From Mesorhizobium sp. WSM4313 (GTDB taxonomy: Bacteria; Pseudomonadota; Alphaproteobacteria; Rhizobiales; Rhizobiaceae), in contig NZ_NSFT01000028.1 of assembly GCF_002294725.1 (NCBI RefSeq), positions 1 through 32,921 on the forward strand: a stretch of DNA of 32,921 nucleotides. Direction: 5' to 3'. The notes under the pieces were generated by a model, which worked only from the letters and a program-made list of their open reading frames with translations, did no database searches and was not told where the DNA came from. Positions 16,093 to 23,735 of this stretch are shown one piece after another. Made by a program: the position numbers and the translations under genes. Numbering within the stretch: position 1 is the stretch's first letter; every line of letters starts with the position of its first letter.

Positions 16093-17085
16093 CTAGTCCC
16101 GCAGGCTGAAGACGAAGGGCGCGGTGCGGGTGACGCGGGCGCCGAGCTCCGCCGGCGGCGCCGGCACCGAGGCGCCCTGCAATGCGCCGAGCGCCGCGCG
16201 GTCGAGATCGCCATCGCCCGAGGATCGCGCCAGCCGGGCCGAGACCACCCTGCCGGAGGTGTCGACCGTGAAGGTCACGCTCGGCGTGCCCTCGGCCCGC
16301 CTGGAGCGCGCCGCGCTCGGATAGCGGGTGTGCCGCCTGATCCACGCCGCTAGGCTGGAATTCCAGCGCGACGGGCCGACGCTGGAGCGCGGCGCCTCAT
16401 TCGAGGACTGCGGTGCTGCCGCCTTCGCCGCAGCCTTGGCGTCGATGCTGGCGGTGGTCGTCGCCTTTGGCGGTGGCGCCTTTTCCTTTTTCACCCGTTC
16501 TTTCGGCTTTTCGACCGGTTTTTTCTCAGCCTTCTTCCTAGCTTCGACCGGCTTTTGCACCTTCACCTCGGCTTCCACAGGTTTCGGTTGCGGCAGGGGA
16601 ATGACGACGTCCGGCGCGATCGCCTCGACAGGATCGGGCACGACCTCGTCCAGCGGCGGCCGCTCGCTCAGGGCAGCAACGGCCTGTTCGGCGGGAGCGG
16701 CCTGTTTGGCCTCCTGCGTGTCGTCGGTATCGAGGGGCTGTTCAGCGACGGACTTGGTCTGCTCGGCCACCGGCGCCGGGTCGATCACCGATTTCGCGTC
16801 GATGGGCTTTTCCGTCTCCTCCGCCGCATCGGGCGGCTCCGGTGTCACCGTGTCCGGCATCGCCGCCTCTTCAGGCACGGCGGGGGCGATGGCCAGCGGC
16901 GCCATCTCGACCGCCAGCGCTGGCGGCGGACCGCCATCCTGCATCTCGGCGAAGCTAAGATTCTGCACCGCATAGGCAACCGCCACATGCGAGGCCAGAA
17001 TGATTGCGGCGGCGCTCGTCCACAGGCCGGCCTCACGCGCGCCGAAGCGCGGCTGCGAAATGCGGGAAAGTGCGGCGAGCGTCAT
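16093..17085 (-). CDS. tonB: TonB family energy transducer
   Basis: 330 residues. One N-terminal membrane helix (about 24-42), a long Pro/Glu/Lys/Ala-rich periplasm-spanning region (about 60-225, with KKAEKKPVEKPKERVKKEK) and a C-terminal TonB domain (about 240-330: WIRRHTRYPSAARSRRAEGT, then VTFTVDTSGRVVSARLARSS). The YP motif typical of TonB C-termini is present. It transmits proton-motive energy from ExbB-ExbD to outer-membrane receptors for siderophores, haem or similar; no receptor gene lies in the window. Its ATG overlaps the exbD stop (ATGA), so translation is coupled. Confidence 0.92.
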   Translation of the reverse strand: MTLAALSRISQPRFGAREAGLWTSAAAIILASHVAVAYAVQNLSFAEMQDGGPPPALAVEMAPLAIAPAVPEEAAMPDTVTPEPPDAAEETEKPIDAKSVIDPAPVAEQTKSVAEQPLDTDDTQEAKQAAPAEQAVAALSERPPLDEVVPDPVEAIAPDVVIPLPQPKPVEAEVKVQKPVEARKKAEKKPVEKPKERVKKEKAPPPKATTTASIDAKAAAKAAAPQSSNEAPRSSVGPSRWNSSLAAWIRRHTRYPSAARSRRAEGTPSVTFTVDTSGRVVSARLARSSGDGDLDRAALGALQGASVPAPPAELGARVTRTAPFVFSLRD

Positions 17086-17588
17086 GGCGCTGAACCGTCA
17101 CCCGGAGCCGACGCCGAGTTTACACCAGTTGCCGGAGCTCCAGACTCGGCCGGTCCGCCAGCACTGCCCGACGTAGTTTCGAGCCCCACCAGCGCGACCT
17201 TGAGGTAGCCGGCGCTACGCAGCAGGTTCATCACCTCCATCAGGTCGCCATAGCCGACCGTCCTGTCGGCACGCAGGAAGATGCGCGTCTGCTTGTCGCC
17301 CTTGGTGCGGTTGTCGAGCGCCCCGGCGAAGGCCGGGCGAAGCACGCTGTCATTGCCGATCGCCAGCGTCAGATCGCTTTTCAGCGTAAGGAACAGCGGT
17401 GTCTCGGGCCGCGGCGCCGGCGCAGCCGTCGATCCGGGCAGGTCGACATTGACGTCAACGGTGGCGAGCGGTGCAGCGACCATGAAGATGATCAGGAGCA
17501 CGAGGATGACATCGATGAACGGCGTGACGTTGATGTCGTGGCTTTCCTCGAGATCGTCGCCGGACGTCTCGCGAATGCGTGCCGCCAT
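17082..17588 (-). CDS. exbD: Biopolymer transport protein ExbD
   Basis: 168 residues. The hallmark INVTPFIDVILVLLIIFMV places the single membrane helix near residues 22-42, with the conserved proton-path Asp at about residue 26. The periplasmic domain follows, with IFLRADRTVGYGDLMEVMNL near the C-terminus. The last 25 residues are a Gly/Ser/Ala-rich extension. It starts five bases after the exbB stop, with GGAG inside the exbB end as ribosome site. Confidence 0.94.
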   Translation of the reverse strand: MAARIRETSGDDLEESHDINVTPFIDVILVLLIIFMVAAPLATVDVNVDLPGSTAAPAPRPETPLFLTLKSDLTLAIGNDSVLRPAFAGALDNRTKGDKQTRIFLRADRTVGYGDLMEVMNLLRSAGYLKVALVGLETTSGSAGGPAESGAPATGVNSASAPGDGSAP

Positions 17589-17593
17589 CGCCG

Positions 17594-18538
17594 CTACTCC
17601 GCCGCCATGGCCGTCGCCTGCGGCACGGTGCGGAAATCGAGGTCGCGACTGACCAGCCGCTCGACGCCGGCGGAAGCGTCGGCGAGAATCTGCCTGTAGC
17701 CGGCTATCGAGCGCGCGAAGACGTTGTAGATGACGACCGCCGGAATGGCCGCGACAAGGCCCATGGCGGTGGCAAGCAACGCCTCGGCGATGCCGGGCGC
17801 GACGACGGCGAGGTTGGTGGTCTGCGCCTGCGAGATGCCGATAAAGGCGTTCATAATGCCCCAGACGGTGCCGAACAGGCCGACGAAGGGCGCCGTCGAG
17901 CCGATGGTGGCGAGCAGGCCGGTGCCGCGCGACATGCGCCGGGATGCCGCCGCCTCGATACGCGCAAGCCGGGAGGCGACGCGTTCCTTCAGGCCGTCGC
18001 CGGAGGCATGGTCGAGCGCGCCGGCCGAAAGCGCCCGTTCCTCTTCGGCCGCCCGCACCAGCAGCGCGCCCGGGCCGCCGCTGCGGCCAAGCTCCCGGCC
18101 GGCCTGCATCAATGTCGCGGCGTTGCCGATCGCATCGGCGGCGCGGCGGGCCCTCAGCTTGCCGCCCAGGACCTCCAGCGACTTGGCGAGCCAGATCGTC
18201 CAGGTGACGAGGGAAGCGAAGGCCAGCCCGACCATCACCGCCTTTACGACGATGTCGGCATTCATGAACATACCCCAGGGCGACAGGTCATGCGGCAGCG
18301 TCAGCGAGATAGAAGGCTCTTCGCTCGTGGCGCCGTTCGCAGCCGGCCGAATGCCTGGCCCCACCGACGTGGCGGCGGGCGCCTGTGCCGCAGGCGTCTG
18401 CAGGCTTGGAGCGGCCGGCGCCTGCTCGACTGGTGCAGGCGATCGTCCCTGCGCCGCGGCGACACCAGCCGAAAGAATGAGCGACGCGGCCAGCGCCGCC
18501 AAGAGGCTGTTTCGGGACAAGGCTCGTCCTCGCTTCAT
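17594..18538 (-). CDS. exbB: TonB-system energizer ExbB
   Basis: 314 residues. A signal peptide (about 10-29) and a Pro/Ala-rich periplasmic stretch (about 30-75) precede the core, an N-terminal extension seen in several proteobacterial ExbB proteins. Three membrane segments follow, near 95-115, 208-235 and 250-275, with the conserved IGSTAPFVGLFGTVWGIMNAF. Together with ExbD it forms the proton-driven motor. It is the first gene of the operon, and the likely promoter overlaps a candidate RirA operator at 18605-18619, so iron control is expected. Confidence 0.94.
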   Translation of the reverse strand: MKRGRALSRNSLLAALAASLILSAGVAAAQGRSPAPVEQAPAAPSLQTPAAQAPAATSVGPGIRPAANGATSEEPSISLTLPHDLSPWGMFMNADIVVKAVMVGLAFASLVTWTIWLAKSLEVLGGKLRARRAADAIGNAATLMQAGRELGRSGGPGALLVRAAEEERALSAGALDHASGDGLKERVASRLARIEAAASRRMSRGTGLLATIGSTAPFVGLFGTVWGIMNAFIGISQAQTTNLAVVAPGIAEALLATAMGLVAAIPAVVIYNVFARSIAGYRQILADASAGVERLVSRDLDFRTVPQATAMAAE

Positions 18539-18604
18539 CGTTGCAATGCGGCGGCCGCCATACAGACAGGCGCAGGGCGAGCCGTGCCGGTTGACTATGA
18601 AACA

Positions 18605-18619
18605 TGAGTTTGTGAGTCA
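18605..18619. promoter_or_regulatory. Candidate RirA iron-responsive operator (TGA-N9-TCA)
   Basis: Read on the minus strand the site is TGACTCACAAACTCA, an exact TGA-N9-TCA, the IRO consensus recognised by the Rhizobiales iron regulator RirA. It overlaps TTGACT (18615-18620, minus strand), a good -35 box for exbB; the matching -10 is weak (CATAGT, 15 bases downstream). A longer inverted repeat, GTTGACT at 18590-18596 and AGTCAAC at 18615-18621, frames it. The gap also holds TATAAA at 18622-18627 on the plus strand, a possible -10 for the divergent hydrolase gene. Confidence 0.6.
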
Positions 18620-18746
18620 ACTATAAAGATGACTATGTTGCTCCACAATTCATAATGTGCCTATGCCCGCCTGAGCACGCTGCGGGCATGGACCGCAAGA
18701 CGGTTGCCGGGCACGATGCGCATGGAGCAAGAAGAGCAGGCGGCCG

Positions 18747-19421
18747 ATGATCAAGGCGATACCCTTCGACTTTCCCTATGACGGCAGACTGGAGCCACAG
18801 CACACGGCGCTGCTGGCGATCGACCTGCAGGAGGATTTCCTCTCGCCGACCGGCTACTTCGCCAGGAAGGGCTACGATCCGTCGCCGCTGCGAGCCATCC
18901 TGCCGGCGGTCAACCGGCTGATTGCCGCGGCCCGCGCCGCCGGCCTCACCATCATCCACACCAGGCAAGGCTATCGCGCCGACATGGCCGATATGACGCC
19001 TTACGAAAGATGGCGACGCAAGCGGGCAGGGCTCGACGGCACCGATGTCCTGCTGCGCTCCGGCCCAGGTTTCCAGATCGTTTCCGACATCGAGGTCGCG
19101 CCTGGAGACATCACCATCGACAAGACCTGCAACAGCGCCTTCACCCACACGGATCTCGAGCTCATTCTGCGGGCGCGCGGCATCACGCATCTGCTGTTCA
19201 CCGGCTGCACGACGGATGTGTGCGTGCACACCACGTTGCGCGAGGCCTGCGACCGCAACTTCCAGTGCCTGACGATTTCGGACGCCTGCGCCAGCGGCGA
19301 CCGGTATGCGCATGAAGCCGCACTGCATATGGTGACGGTCGAGGACGGCGTCTTCGGCGCGCTGGCGGACTCGGAGGCCGTCATCAGCGCGCTATCACGG
19401 CTCGCGGGTGTGGCGAGTTGA
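18747..19421 (+). CDS. Isochorismatase-family cysteine hydrolase
   Basis: 224 residues. The catalytic triad of the family is visible: Asp26 (LLAIDLQEDF), Lys126 (TIDKTCNSAF) and Cys159 in FTGCTTDVCVHTT. Members hydrolyse small amides and ureas such as biuret, N-carbamoyl compounds, peroxyureidoacrylate or nicotinamide, or isochorismate; the substrate here cannot be chosen. It is divergent from the exbB operon, sharing a 208-base gap. Its last 38 bases overlap the end of the convergent DUF1127 gene. Confidence 0.92.
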   Translation: MIKAIPFDFPYDGRLEPQHTALLAIDLQEDFLSPTGYFARKGYDPSPLRAILPAVNRLIAAARAAGLTIIHTRQGYRADMADMTPYERWRRKRAGLDGTDVLLRSGPGFQIVSDIEVAPGDITIDKTCNSAFTHTDLELILRARGITHLLFTGCTTDVCVHTTLREACDRNFQCLTISDACASGDRYAHEAALHMVTVEDGVFGALADSEAVISALSRLAGVAS

Positions 19422-19575
19422 GGATTTCGGGATCGCGCGGATCGCCGGGTTCCGGCCAGCCGATATCCTTGCGGATGTCGAGAGGCAGCAGATAGAGCGT
19501 CCGCGCTGCCCGATAGCGGGCACGGGTCGCGGTGTATTCGCCCGCGATGCGAGCGATGGATGACAGGATCGACAT
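19384..19575 (-). CDS. DUF1127 domain small protein
   Basis: 63 residues. The central stretch RARYRAARTLYLLPLDIRKDIG is a DUF1127 motif (arginine-rich, then L-x-x-L-D-x-x-x-DIG), followed by a Pro/Asp-rich tail. The start is the ATG at 19575 with GGGAGAAG just upstream; a longer frame from 19623 is not supported. Small DUF1127 proteins bind RNA or regulate metabolism in some alphaproteobacteria. The gene is convergent with the hydrolase gene and overlaps it by 38 bases at the 3' ends, so the two mRNAs are partly complementary. Confidence 0.8.
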   Translation of the reverse strand: MSILSSIARIAGEYTATRARYRAARTLYLLPLDIRKDIGWPEPGDPRDPEILNSPHPRAVIAR

Positions 19576-19850
19576 TTGCTTCTCCCTTGGTTGATGCCGG
19601 GATGGCAACCCGGCACTCACCAAGACGAAACGCTGATGGCTGTTGGAACGGCGAGGATAAATTTTTCTGAACTCACGGCACGGCGGCCGCTCGATATAGG
19701 TCCATGGCAGCGTCCGGATCGCGAACTTGATTGATTGCCGAAAAACTTTTGCATGTACCGTTCCGTTTCCGGTTCGGGCTTCGTCTTGAGGGTCGTAACG
19801 GGTGCGAGAGCCAAGACGGCCTCCGCCATCAGGACAAACGGAGCCAAGCC

Positions 19851-20165
19851 ATGTCGACCACAGTGACCTTGATCAACGTCTTCACCGCCAAGCCGGGCAA
19901 GCAGCAGGAACTCGCCAACACGCTTGCCGAGGGCACGAGGAGTTTCTTCAGCAGGCAGCCTGGCTCGCTGTCGTCATCCGTGGTGATCGGCGTCGACGGC
20001 AGCAAGGTGGCCAACATCTCGCAATGGCGTTCGGCGGACGACATTGCGGCCTTCCGCGGCGATCCCCGCTTCGGCGAATACATGAAGAGCATCGTCGAGC
20101 TCGCCTCCGGCGAGACCATGATGGGCCACACGACGTATTCCCATACGGGCGGGGTGGAGAACTGA
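19851..20165 (+). CDS. ABM-domain (antibiotic biosynthesis monooxygenase-like) protein
   Basis: 104 residues, a single dimeric alpha/beta-barrel domain: VTLINVFTAKPGKQQELANT at the start and VANISQWRSADDIAAFRGDP in the middle are typical. Family members include quinol and polyketide monooxygenases, haem-degrading enzymes and proteins without known activity. The ATG at 19851 has GGAG eight bases upstream. The next gene, an ECF sigma factor, follows 91 bases later on the same strand, the gap being filled mainly by a palindromic repeat; a functional link is likely but not proven. Confidence 0.85.
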   Translation: MSTTVTLINVFTAKPGKQQELANTLAEGTRSFFSRQPGSLSSSVVIGVDGSKVANISQWRSADDIAAFRGDPRFGEYMKSIVELASGETMMGHTTYSHTGGVEN

Positions 20166-20166
20166 A

Positions 20167-20232
20167 GCAATTCCAGGAAAAGTGTGAAACGGTTAGGTTC
20201 GGCGCCTTCGCCGACCTTCTGTCCGGAATTGC
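20167..20232. repeat. 66-bp palindromic repeat, copy B (GCAATTCC...GGAATTGC)
   Basis: It begins GCAATTCCAGGAAAAGTG and ends GTCCGGAATTGC, in the opposite orientation to copies A and C. It carries a longer centre with its own stem, TCGGCGCCTTCGCCGA, where the others have a short loop. It lies between the ABM gene and the sigma-factor gene. Confidence 0.75.
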
Positions 20233-20256
20233 GTCAAACAAAGAGGTAGAGCACGC

Positions 20257-21177
20257 GTGACCGGTTCGCACGATCAGTCCGTTGCGGCAACCGAAACCAG
20301 GCTTCGCGCCTTCGAGCGCGATGCCGCTTCGCTGAGAGCCAAGCTGCACCGCTACGCGTCGCGCATGGTCGGATCGGTCATCGATGGCGAAGACATCGTC
20401 CAGGAGGCTTTGGCAAAAGGCTTCGTGGCGATCAGGAATGGCGACATGCCCGACAAGACCGAGCCTTGGTTGTTTCGCATCGCGCATAACGCCGCCCTCG
20501 ATTTCCTGCGCAAGCGGGCCCGCTTGCGGGGGCGCGAAAGCGAAGTCGAGCTCGACACGATCGCCGACCAGAACTCGGCGCTGGATGCCCGAATTGCCGC
20601 CGAGGCGAGCCTGGCCGAACTGATGCAACTGCCGCCGGCGCAACGATGCACGGTCGTGCTGAAGGATGTGCTTGGACACAGCCTGGAAGAGATCGGCGAA
20701 ATCCTCGAAACTTCCGAGACCGCGATCAAGGGCGCGCTGCAGCGGGGTCGCGAGAGCCTGCGCAAGCTGCCGGCCGCGCCGCGCATCGCGCCGCCCCGCC
20801 CGGCGCTCGACCAACACGACATGCGGCGCCTCGGCGATTATGTGGCCGCCTTCAACGCCAGGGACTTCGATACCTTGCGCGGCCTGCTGGCCGAGGACGT
20901 CAAGCTGGAGCTGGTCAACCGCCTGCGAGCCGACGGCAAGGAATATGTCGGCAATTATTTCGGCCGCTATGCCGACGAGACGCATTGGCATTTCACGGCC
21001 GGCCTCGTCGAAGGCCGGCCCGCTATCCTGGTCACCAGCCCGGAGCGTCCGGACGGACCGCCGCGCTATTTCATCCTCATCGATTGGGAGAACGGCCGGA
21101 TCGCCGGCATCCGCGACTTCCTGTTCGCGGATTATGTGATGGACGGCCTGGACTATTCCGACGCGGAGCGACCTTAG
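20257..21177 (+). CDS. ECF-type sigma factor with C-terminal NTF2/SnoaL-like domain
   Basis: 306 residues, about 110 more than a minimal ECF sigma. Region 2 lies near 25-95 (GEDIVQEALAKGF, then EPWLFRIAHNAALDFLRKR) and region 4 near 120-170 (LPPAQRCTVVLKDVLGHSLE, EIGEILETSETAIKGALQRG). After a Pro-rich linker (about 172-183) comes a domain of about 115 residues with VAAFNARDFDTLRGLLAEDV and HWHFTAGLVEGRPAILV, an NTF2/SnoaL-like fold. Such extensions occur in ECF41-like groups, where they modulate the sigma factor in place of an anti-sigma factor; the DGGGR motif of ECF41 is not evident here. GTG start with AGAGGT upstream. No anti-sigma gene is adjacent. The stop lies one base from the convergent monooxygenase stop. 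Confidence 0.88.
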   Translation: MTGSHDQSVAATETRLRAFERDAASLRAKLHRYASRMVGSVIDGEDIVQEALAKGFVAIRNGDMPDKTEPWLFRIAHNAALDFLRKRARLRGRESEVELDTIADQNSALDARIAAEASLAELMQLPPAQRCTVVLKDVLGHSLEEIGEILETSETAIKGALQRGRESLRKLPAAPRIAPPRPALDQHDMRRLGDYVAAFNARDFDTLRGLLAEDVKLELVNRLRADGKEYVGNYFGRYADETHWHFTAGLVEGRPAILVTSPERPDGPPRYFILIDWENGRIAGIRDFLFADYVMDGLDYSDAERP

Positions 21178-21178
21178 T

Positions 21179-22117
21179 CTAGGACGCGCAGTGTTGCGCA
21201 AAAGGGTGCGAGGCTAACGCACCCGGCTGCGGAACTTCGGCCTCGCGGCGCGCCAGTGAATTCGCGACCAGCGCGATCGTCTCGCGCCCGATGCGGGCGA
21301 TCTCGCCCAGGCGGTCGATGCCGCCGATCATGAACTCCTCGACGCCCAGCGCCGCATAGGGCAACAGCGCCAAGGCGAGCCGCGCCGGCGGCCCGGCAAT
21401 CTCGACCGCCTTGTGATCCGAGGCGCCCGTCCAGCCGTCCGGGCGGATGCGCACCGGAAGCGCGAAGCGCAGCCTGCCGCCGCGGCCGTGCTCGGCGGCG
21501 GCGCTGCGCGCGCGCTCCATCAATTGCCTCACCTCGTCGGGCGAACCGGCGGCCAGCTCGAAGACATCGGCATGCTTGCCGGCGACCTTCAGCGCGGTGC
21601 CCGACTGACCGCCGAGCCGGATGACGAGATCGGCGCCGTGCGGACCCTTGCGGGGCACGAAGCCGTCGCGCACGCTGTAGAAGGCGCCCTCATGGTCGAA
21701 CGGCCTGTCGTTCGACCACAGCCGCTTCAGCAGCACCAGATATTCGTCGATGCGCTGCCACACGACGCTGTGGCCGACCGGTCGCGCCTCGGCATCGCTG
21801 TCTTCAAGCGGCTCGCTCAGCATGCGAAGCGACAGACGCCCCCCGCCTCTGCGGTCGAGCGCTGCGAGCTGCCCTGCCGCCACCGTCGGCTCGATAACGC
21901 CGGCCCAATGCGTCAGCACCACCTCCAGCGAGCCGGTGCGGTCGAGTGTCTGCGCGGCGATGTCCATGTTGGTGAGCAGGCCGGCCGGATCGTCCACCAC
22001 CAGCTTGCGGAAACCGGAATCCTCGATCAGCGACAATTTGGTCGCCGTCTCGGCGAAATCATAGAAAAAGCTGCCATTGGCAGGCTTGTCTGGAACATGC
22101 GTGAACTCGATTGGCAT
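21179..22117 (-). CDS. Luciferase-like (LLM class) flavin-dependent monooxygenase
   Basis: 312 residues from the ATG at 22117, chosen because GGAGGAG ends six bases before it; the ATG at 22123 is too close to that site and longer frames lack one. The fold marks are LTHWAGVIEPTVAAGQLAAL, DEYLVLLKRLWSNDRPFDHE and GFVPRKGPHGADLVIRLGGQ, typical of alkanesulfonate monooxygenase-like enzymes that use reduced flavin and oxygen. The family is clear, the substrate unknown. The gene is convergent with the sigma factor gene and ends one base from it, leaving no space for a terminator. Confidence 0.88.
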   Translation of the reverse strand: MPIEFTHVPDKPANGSFFYDFAETATKLSLIEDSGFRKLVVDDPAGLLTNMDIAAQTLDRTGSLEVVLTHWAGVIEPTVAAGQLAALDRRGGGRLSLRMLSEPLEDSDAEARPVGHSVVWQRIDEYLVLLKRLWSNDRPFDHEGAFYSVRDGFVPRKGPHGADLVIRLGGQSGTALKVAGKHADVFELAAGSPDEVRQLMERARSAAAEHGRGGRLRFALPVRIRPDGWTGASDHKAVEIAGPPARLALALLPYAALGVEEFMIGGIDRLGEIARIGRETIALVANSLARREAEVPQPGALASHPFAQHCAS

Positions 22118-22259
22118 TGCCATCTCCTCCATCACGTTGGGCCGCCCCGCTCCGAACCCCCGAGTCAAATCCATCTCGTCGGCGCGCCACAGCGCGCCGG
22201 CCTTCTTCAGCTCCGATTACACAACTCAGATTTTTGGACGGCGGGGCCTTTGTCTTTAC

Positions 22260-22301
22260 GCAATTCCGGGCGGAAAACAGATCGCACTTTCCTGGAATTG
22301 C
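22260..22301. repeat. 42-bp palindromic repeat, copy C (GCAATTCC...GGAATTGC)
   Basis: Near-identical to copy A: GCAATTCCGGGCGGAAAACA at one end and CACTTTCCTGGAATTGC at the other. It lies between the 49-residue membrane-protein gene and the luciferase-like gene, both on the minus strand. Confidence 0.8.
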
Positions 22302-22317
22302 TCTGGCCCCGGCTCAG

Positions 22318-22467
22318 TCAGGGGATGATCCCGAAAACGACGGCGCCGGTGAACACGAAGGCAAGCGCAAAGACGAGATAGGCGAACGTGCCGCCATAGG
22401 CGGGCCTCCAGCTCGGGTCGGCGGCAAGCCTCTGGCCTTTGCGTTGGGCGTTCTGAATGTAGGACAT
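22318..22467 (-). CDS. 49-residue membrane protein of unknown function
   Basis: This short frame codes for 49 residues. A basic, polar N-terminus (SYIQNAQRKGQRLAADPSWR) leads into one strong membrane segment, about residues 27-47 (FAYLVFALAFVFTGAVVF). GGAGGA lies seven bases before the ATG, a strong ribosome site, and the stop is followed after 16 bases by palindrome C. The predicted topology is a cytoplasmic N-terminus with one helix. The upstream gap has an AT-rich segment that may hold its promoter. No family recognised. Confidence 0.65.
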   Translation of the reverse strand: MSYIQNAQRKGQRLAADPSWRPAYGGTFAYLVFALAFVFTGAVVFGIIP

Positions 22468-22498
22468 GGTCGATCCTCCGTCGCGACCGTTAATCTAT

Positions 22499-22514
22499 AA
22501 AGTTAGTAGACTTT
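22499..22514. promoter_or_regulatory. AT-rich dyad AAAGT-N6-ACTTT in the promoter region of the 49-residue protein gene
   Basis: AAAGTTAGTAGACTTT has exact 5-base inverted ends and lies 32 bases upstream of the ATG at 22467, beside TATAGAT on the minus strand (22492-22498), a possible -10. It is the only strongly AT-rich stretch nearby. A regulator site is a guess. Confidence 0.35.
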
Positions 22515-22635
22515 GTCGATTGCTATTTTTGAGCAGTTTCTGGAACAAATTTTTGGGGAGGATGCAATCTGTGGTTTTTCATTCTCGCCTGGTAGCGGCA
22601 TACCCGGTTCCAGGTTCTTCGTTCCAGAACGGCCA

Positions 22636-22790
22636 GGCGCTCGACGGAGTGGGACCCATGGCGCGGTGCAAGGAGATTCGTGCGCCGAGTGCCCTTTCGC
22701 TCGCGGCGGTTGCGAGGTGGTTCCCCCACTCCGCCGCTGCTTCGCAGCGCCACCTCTCCCTCCGGAGGGAGAGGAAAGGGCGCCGCCCCC
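22636..22790. repeat. Intergenic repeat R3, R1 type with a truncated left arm
   Basis: The right part (22680-22778: TGCGCCGAGTGCCCTTTCGC, GGTGGTTCCCCCACTCCG, CCTCCGGAGGGAGAGG) matches R1 and R2. The left arm is reduced to CGCTCGACGGAGTGGGACCC, without its CTCTCCCCC end. Apart from the dyad at 22499, no gene is visible between 22468 and 22790. Confidence 0.8.
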
Positions 22791-23735
22791 CTAACGCTCC
22801 TCCCGTCGGAACGGCTTCAGCAGCGCCGAAGGCGCCACCGCGTTGCGCGACATGAAGGCCATGGCGACGATGGTGAAGATGAAGGGCAGCATCAGGAAGG
22901 CTTCGTAGGGGATGTGGCCGAGGCCGCTCGCCTGCATCCTGAGCTGCAGCGCGTCGACGAAGGCAAAAAGCAGCGCCGCGCCCGCCGAGCGCCAGGGATC
23001 CCAGCGGCCGAACACGACCAGCGCGATCGCCACCCAGCCGCGCCCGGATACGACGCCGAAGGTGAAGGCGTTGAACTGCGCCATGGTGAGGAAGGCGCCG
23101 GCAAGGCCCATCAGCGCGCCGCCGAGGATCACCGCCTGGAAGCGCGTGGCAATCACGCTGACGCCGGCCGAGTCCGCCGCGCGCGGATTCTCGCCGACCA
23201 TGCGCACGGACAGCCCCCATGGCGTGCGGTAGAGCACGAAGGCGGCGAGCGGGATGGCGATGATCGCCAGATAAACCAGCGTGAACTGGCTGAACACCGC
23301 CGGGCCGAGGATCGGGATATCCGAAAGCAGCGGGATCGGCACCGGCTTGAAGCCATCGATGCTCGGCGGCACCGATTGCTGGCCGAAGATCAGCCGGTAG
23401 AGGAAATAGGCAAGACCGGATGAGAACAGCGTCACGCCGATGCCGCAGACATGCTGGCTGAGGCCCAGCGCCACGGTGAACAGCGCATGCAGCGCGCCCA
23501 TCAGCGCCCCGACCAGCACGGCCACCAGTACGCCCAGCCACAGATTGCCGCTAAGGCTCGCGGCGGTGAATCCGGCCATCGCCGACAGCAGCATGATGCC
23601 TTCGATGCCGAGATTGAGCACGCCGGCGCGCTCGGAGAACATTTCGCCAAGGGTGGCGAAGGCGAGCGGCGTGGCGATGCGGATGATGGCGGCGAGGAAG
23701 CCGACCTGGAAGATCTGCTCGAACACCACGCTCAT
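22791..23735 (-). CDS. BMP-linked ABC transporter permease (YufQ-like)
   Basis: 314 residues starting MSVVFEQIFQVGFLAAIIRI, with about eight to nine membrane segments and the family sequence ATLGEMFSERAGVLNLGIEG near residue 30. The open frame continues to 24752, but that part is a shadow of the other permease. Its ATG overlaps the stop of the preceding permease gene (ATGA). It is the last gene of the transporter operon and forms one half of the membrane channel. This family (BPD_transp_2) serves BMP-type nucleoside and purine importers and also simple-sugar ones. Confidence 0.92.
   Translation of the reverse strand: MSVVFEQIFQVGFLAAIIRIATPLAFATLGEMFSERAGVLNLGIEGIMLLSAMAGFTAASLSGNLWLGVLVAVLVGALMGALHALFTVALGLSQHVCGIGVTLFSSGLAYFLYRLIFGQQSVPPSIDGFKPVPIPLLSDIPILGPAVFSQFTLVYLAIIAIPLAAFVLYRTPWGLSVRMVGENPRAADSAGVSVIATRFQAVILGGALMGLAGAFLTMAQFNAFTFGVVSGRGWVAIALVVFGRWDPWRSAGAALLFAFVDALQLRMQASGLGHIPYEAFLMLPFIFTIVAMAFMSRNAVAPSALLKPFRREER

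Noticed and set aside
19948..21201. 417-residue minus-strand frame opposite the sigma factor
   Set aside because: The sigma-factor frame has clear domains; the opposite frame has none and would span two genes and a repeat.
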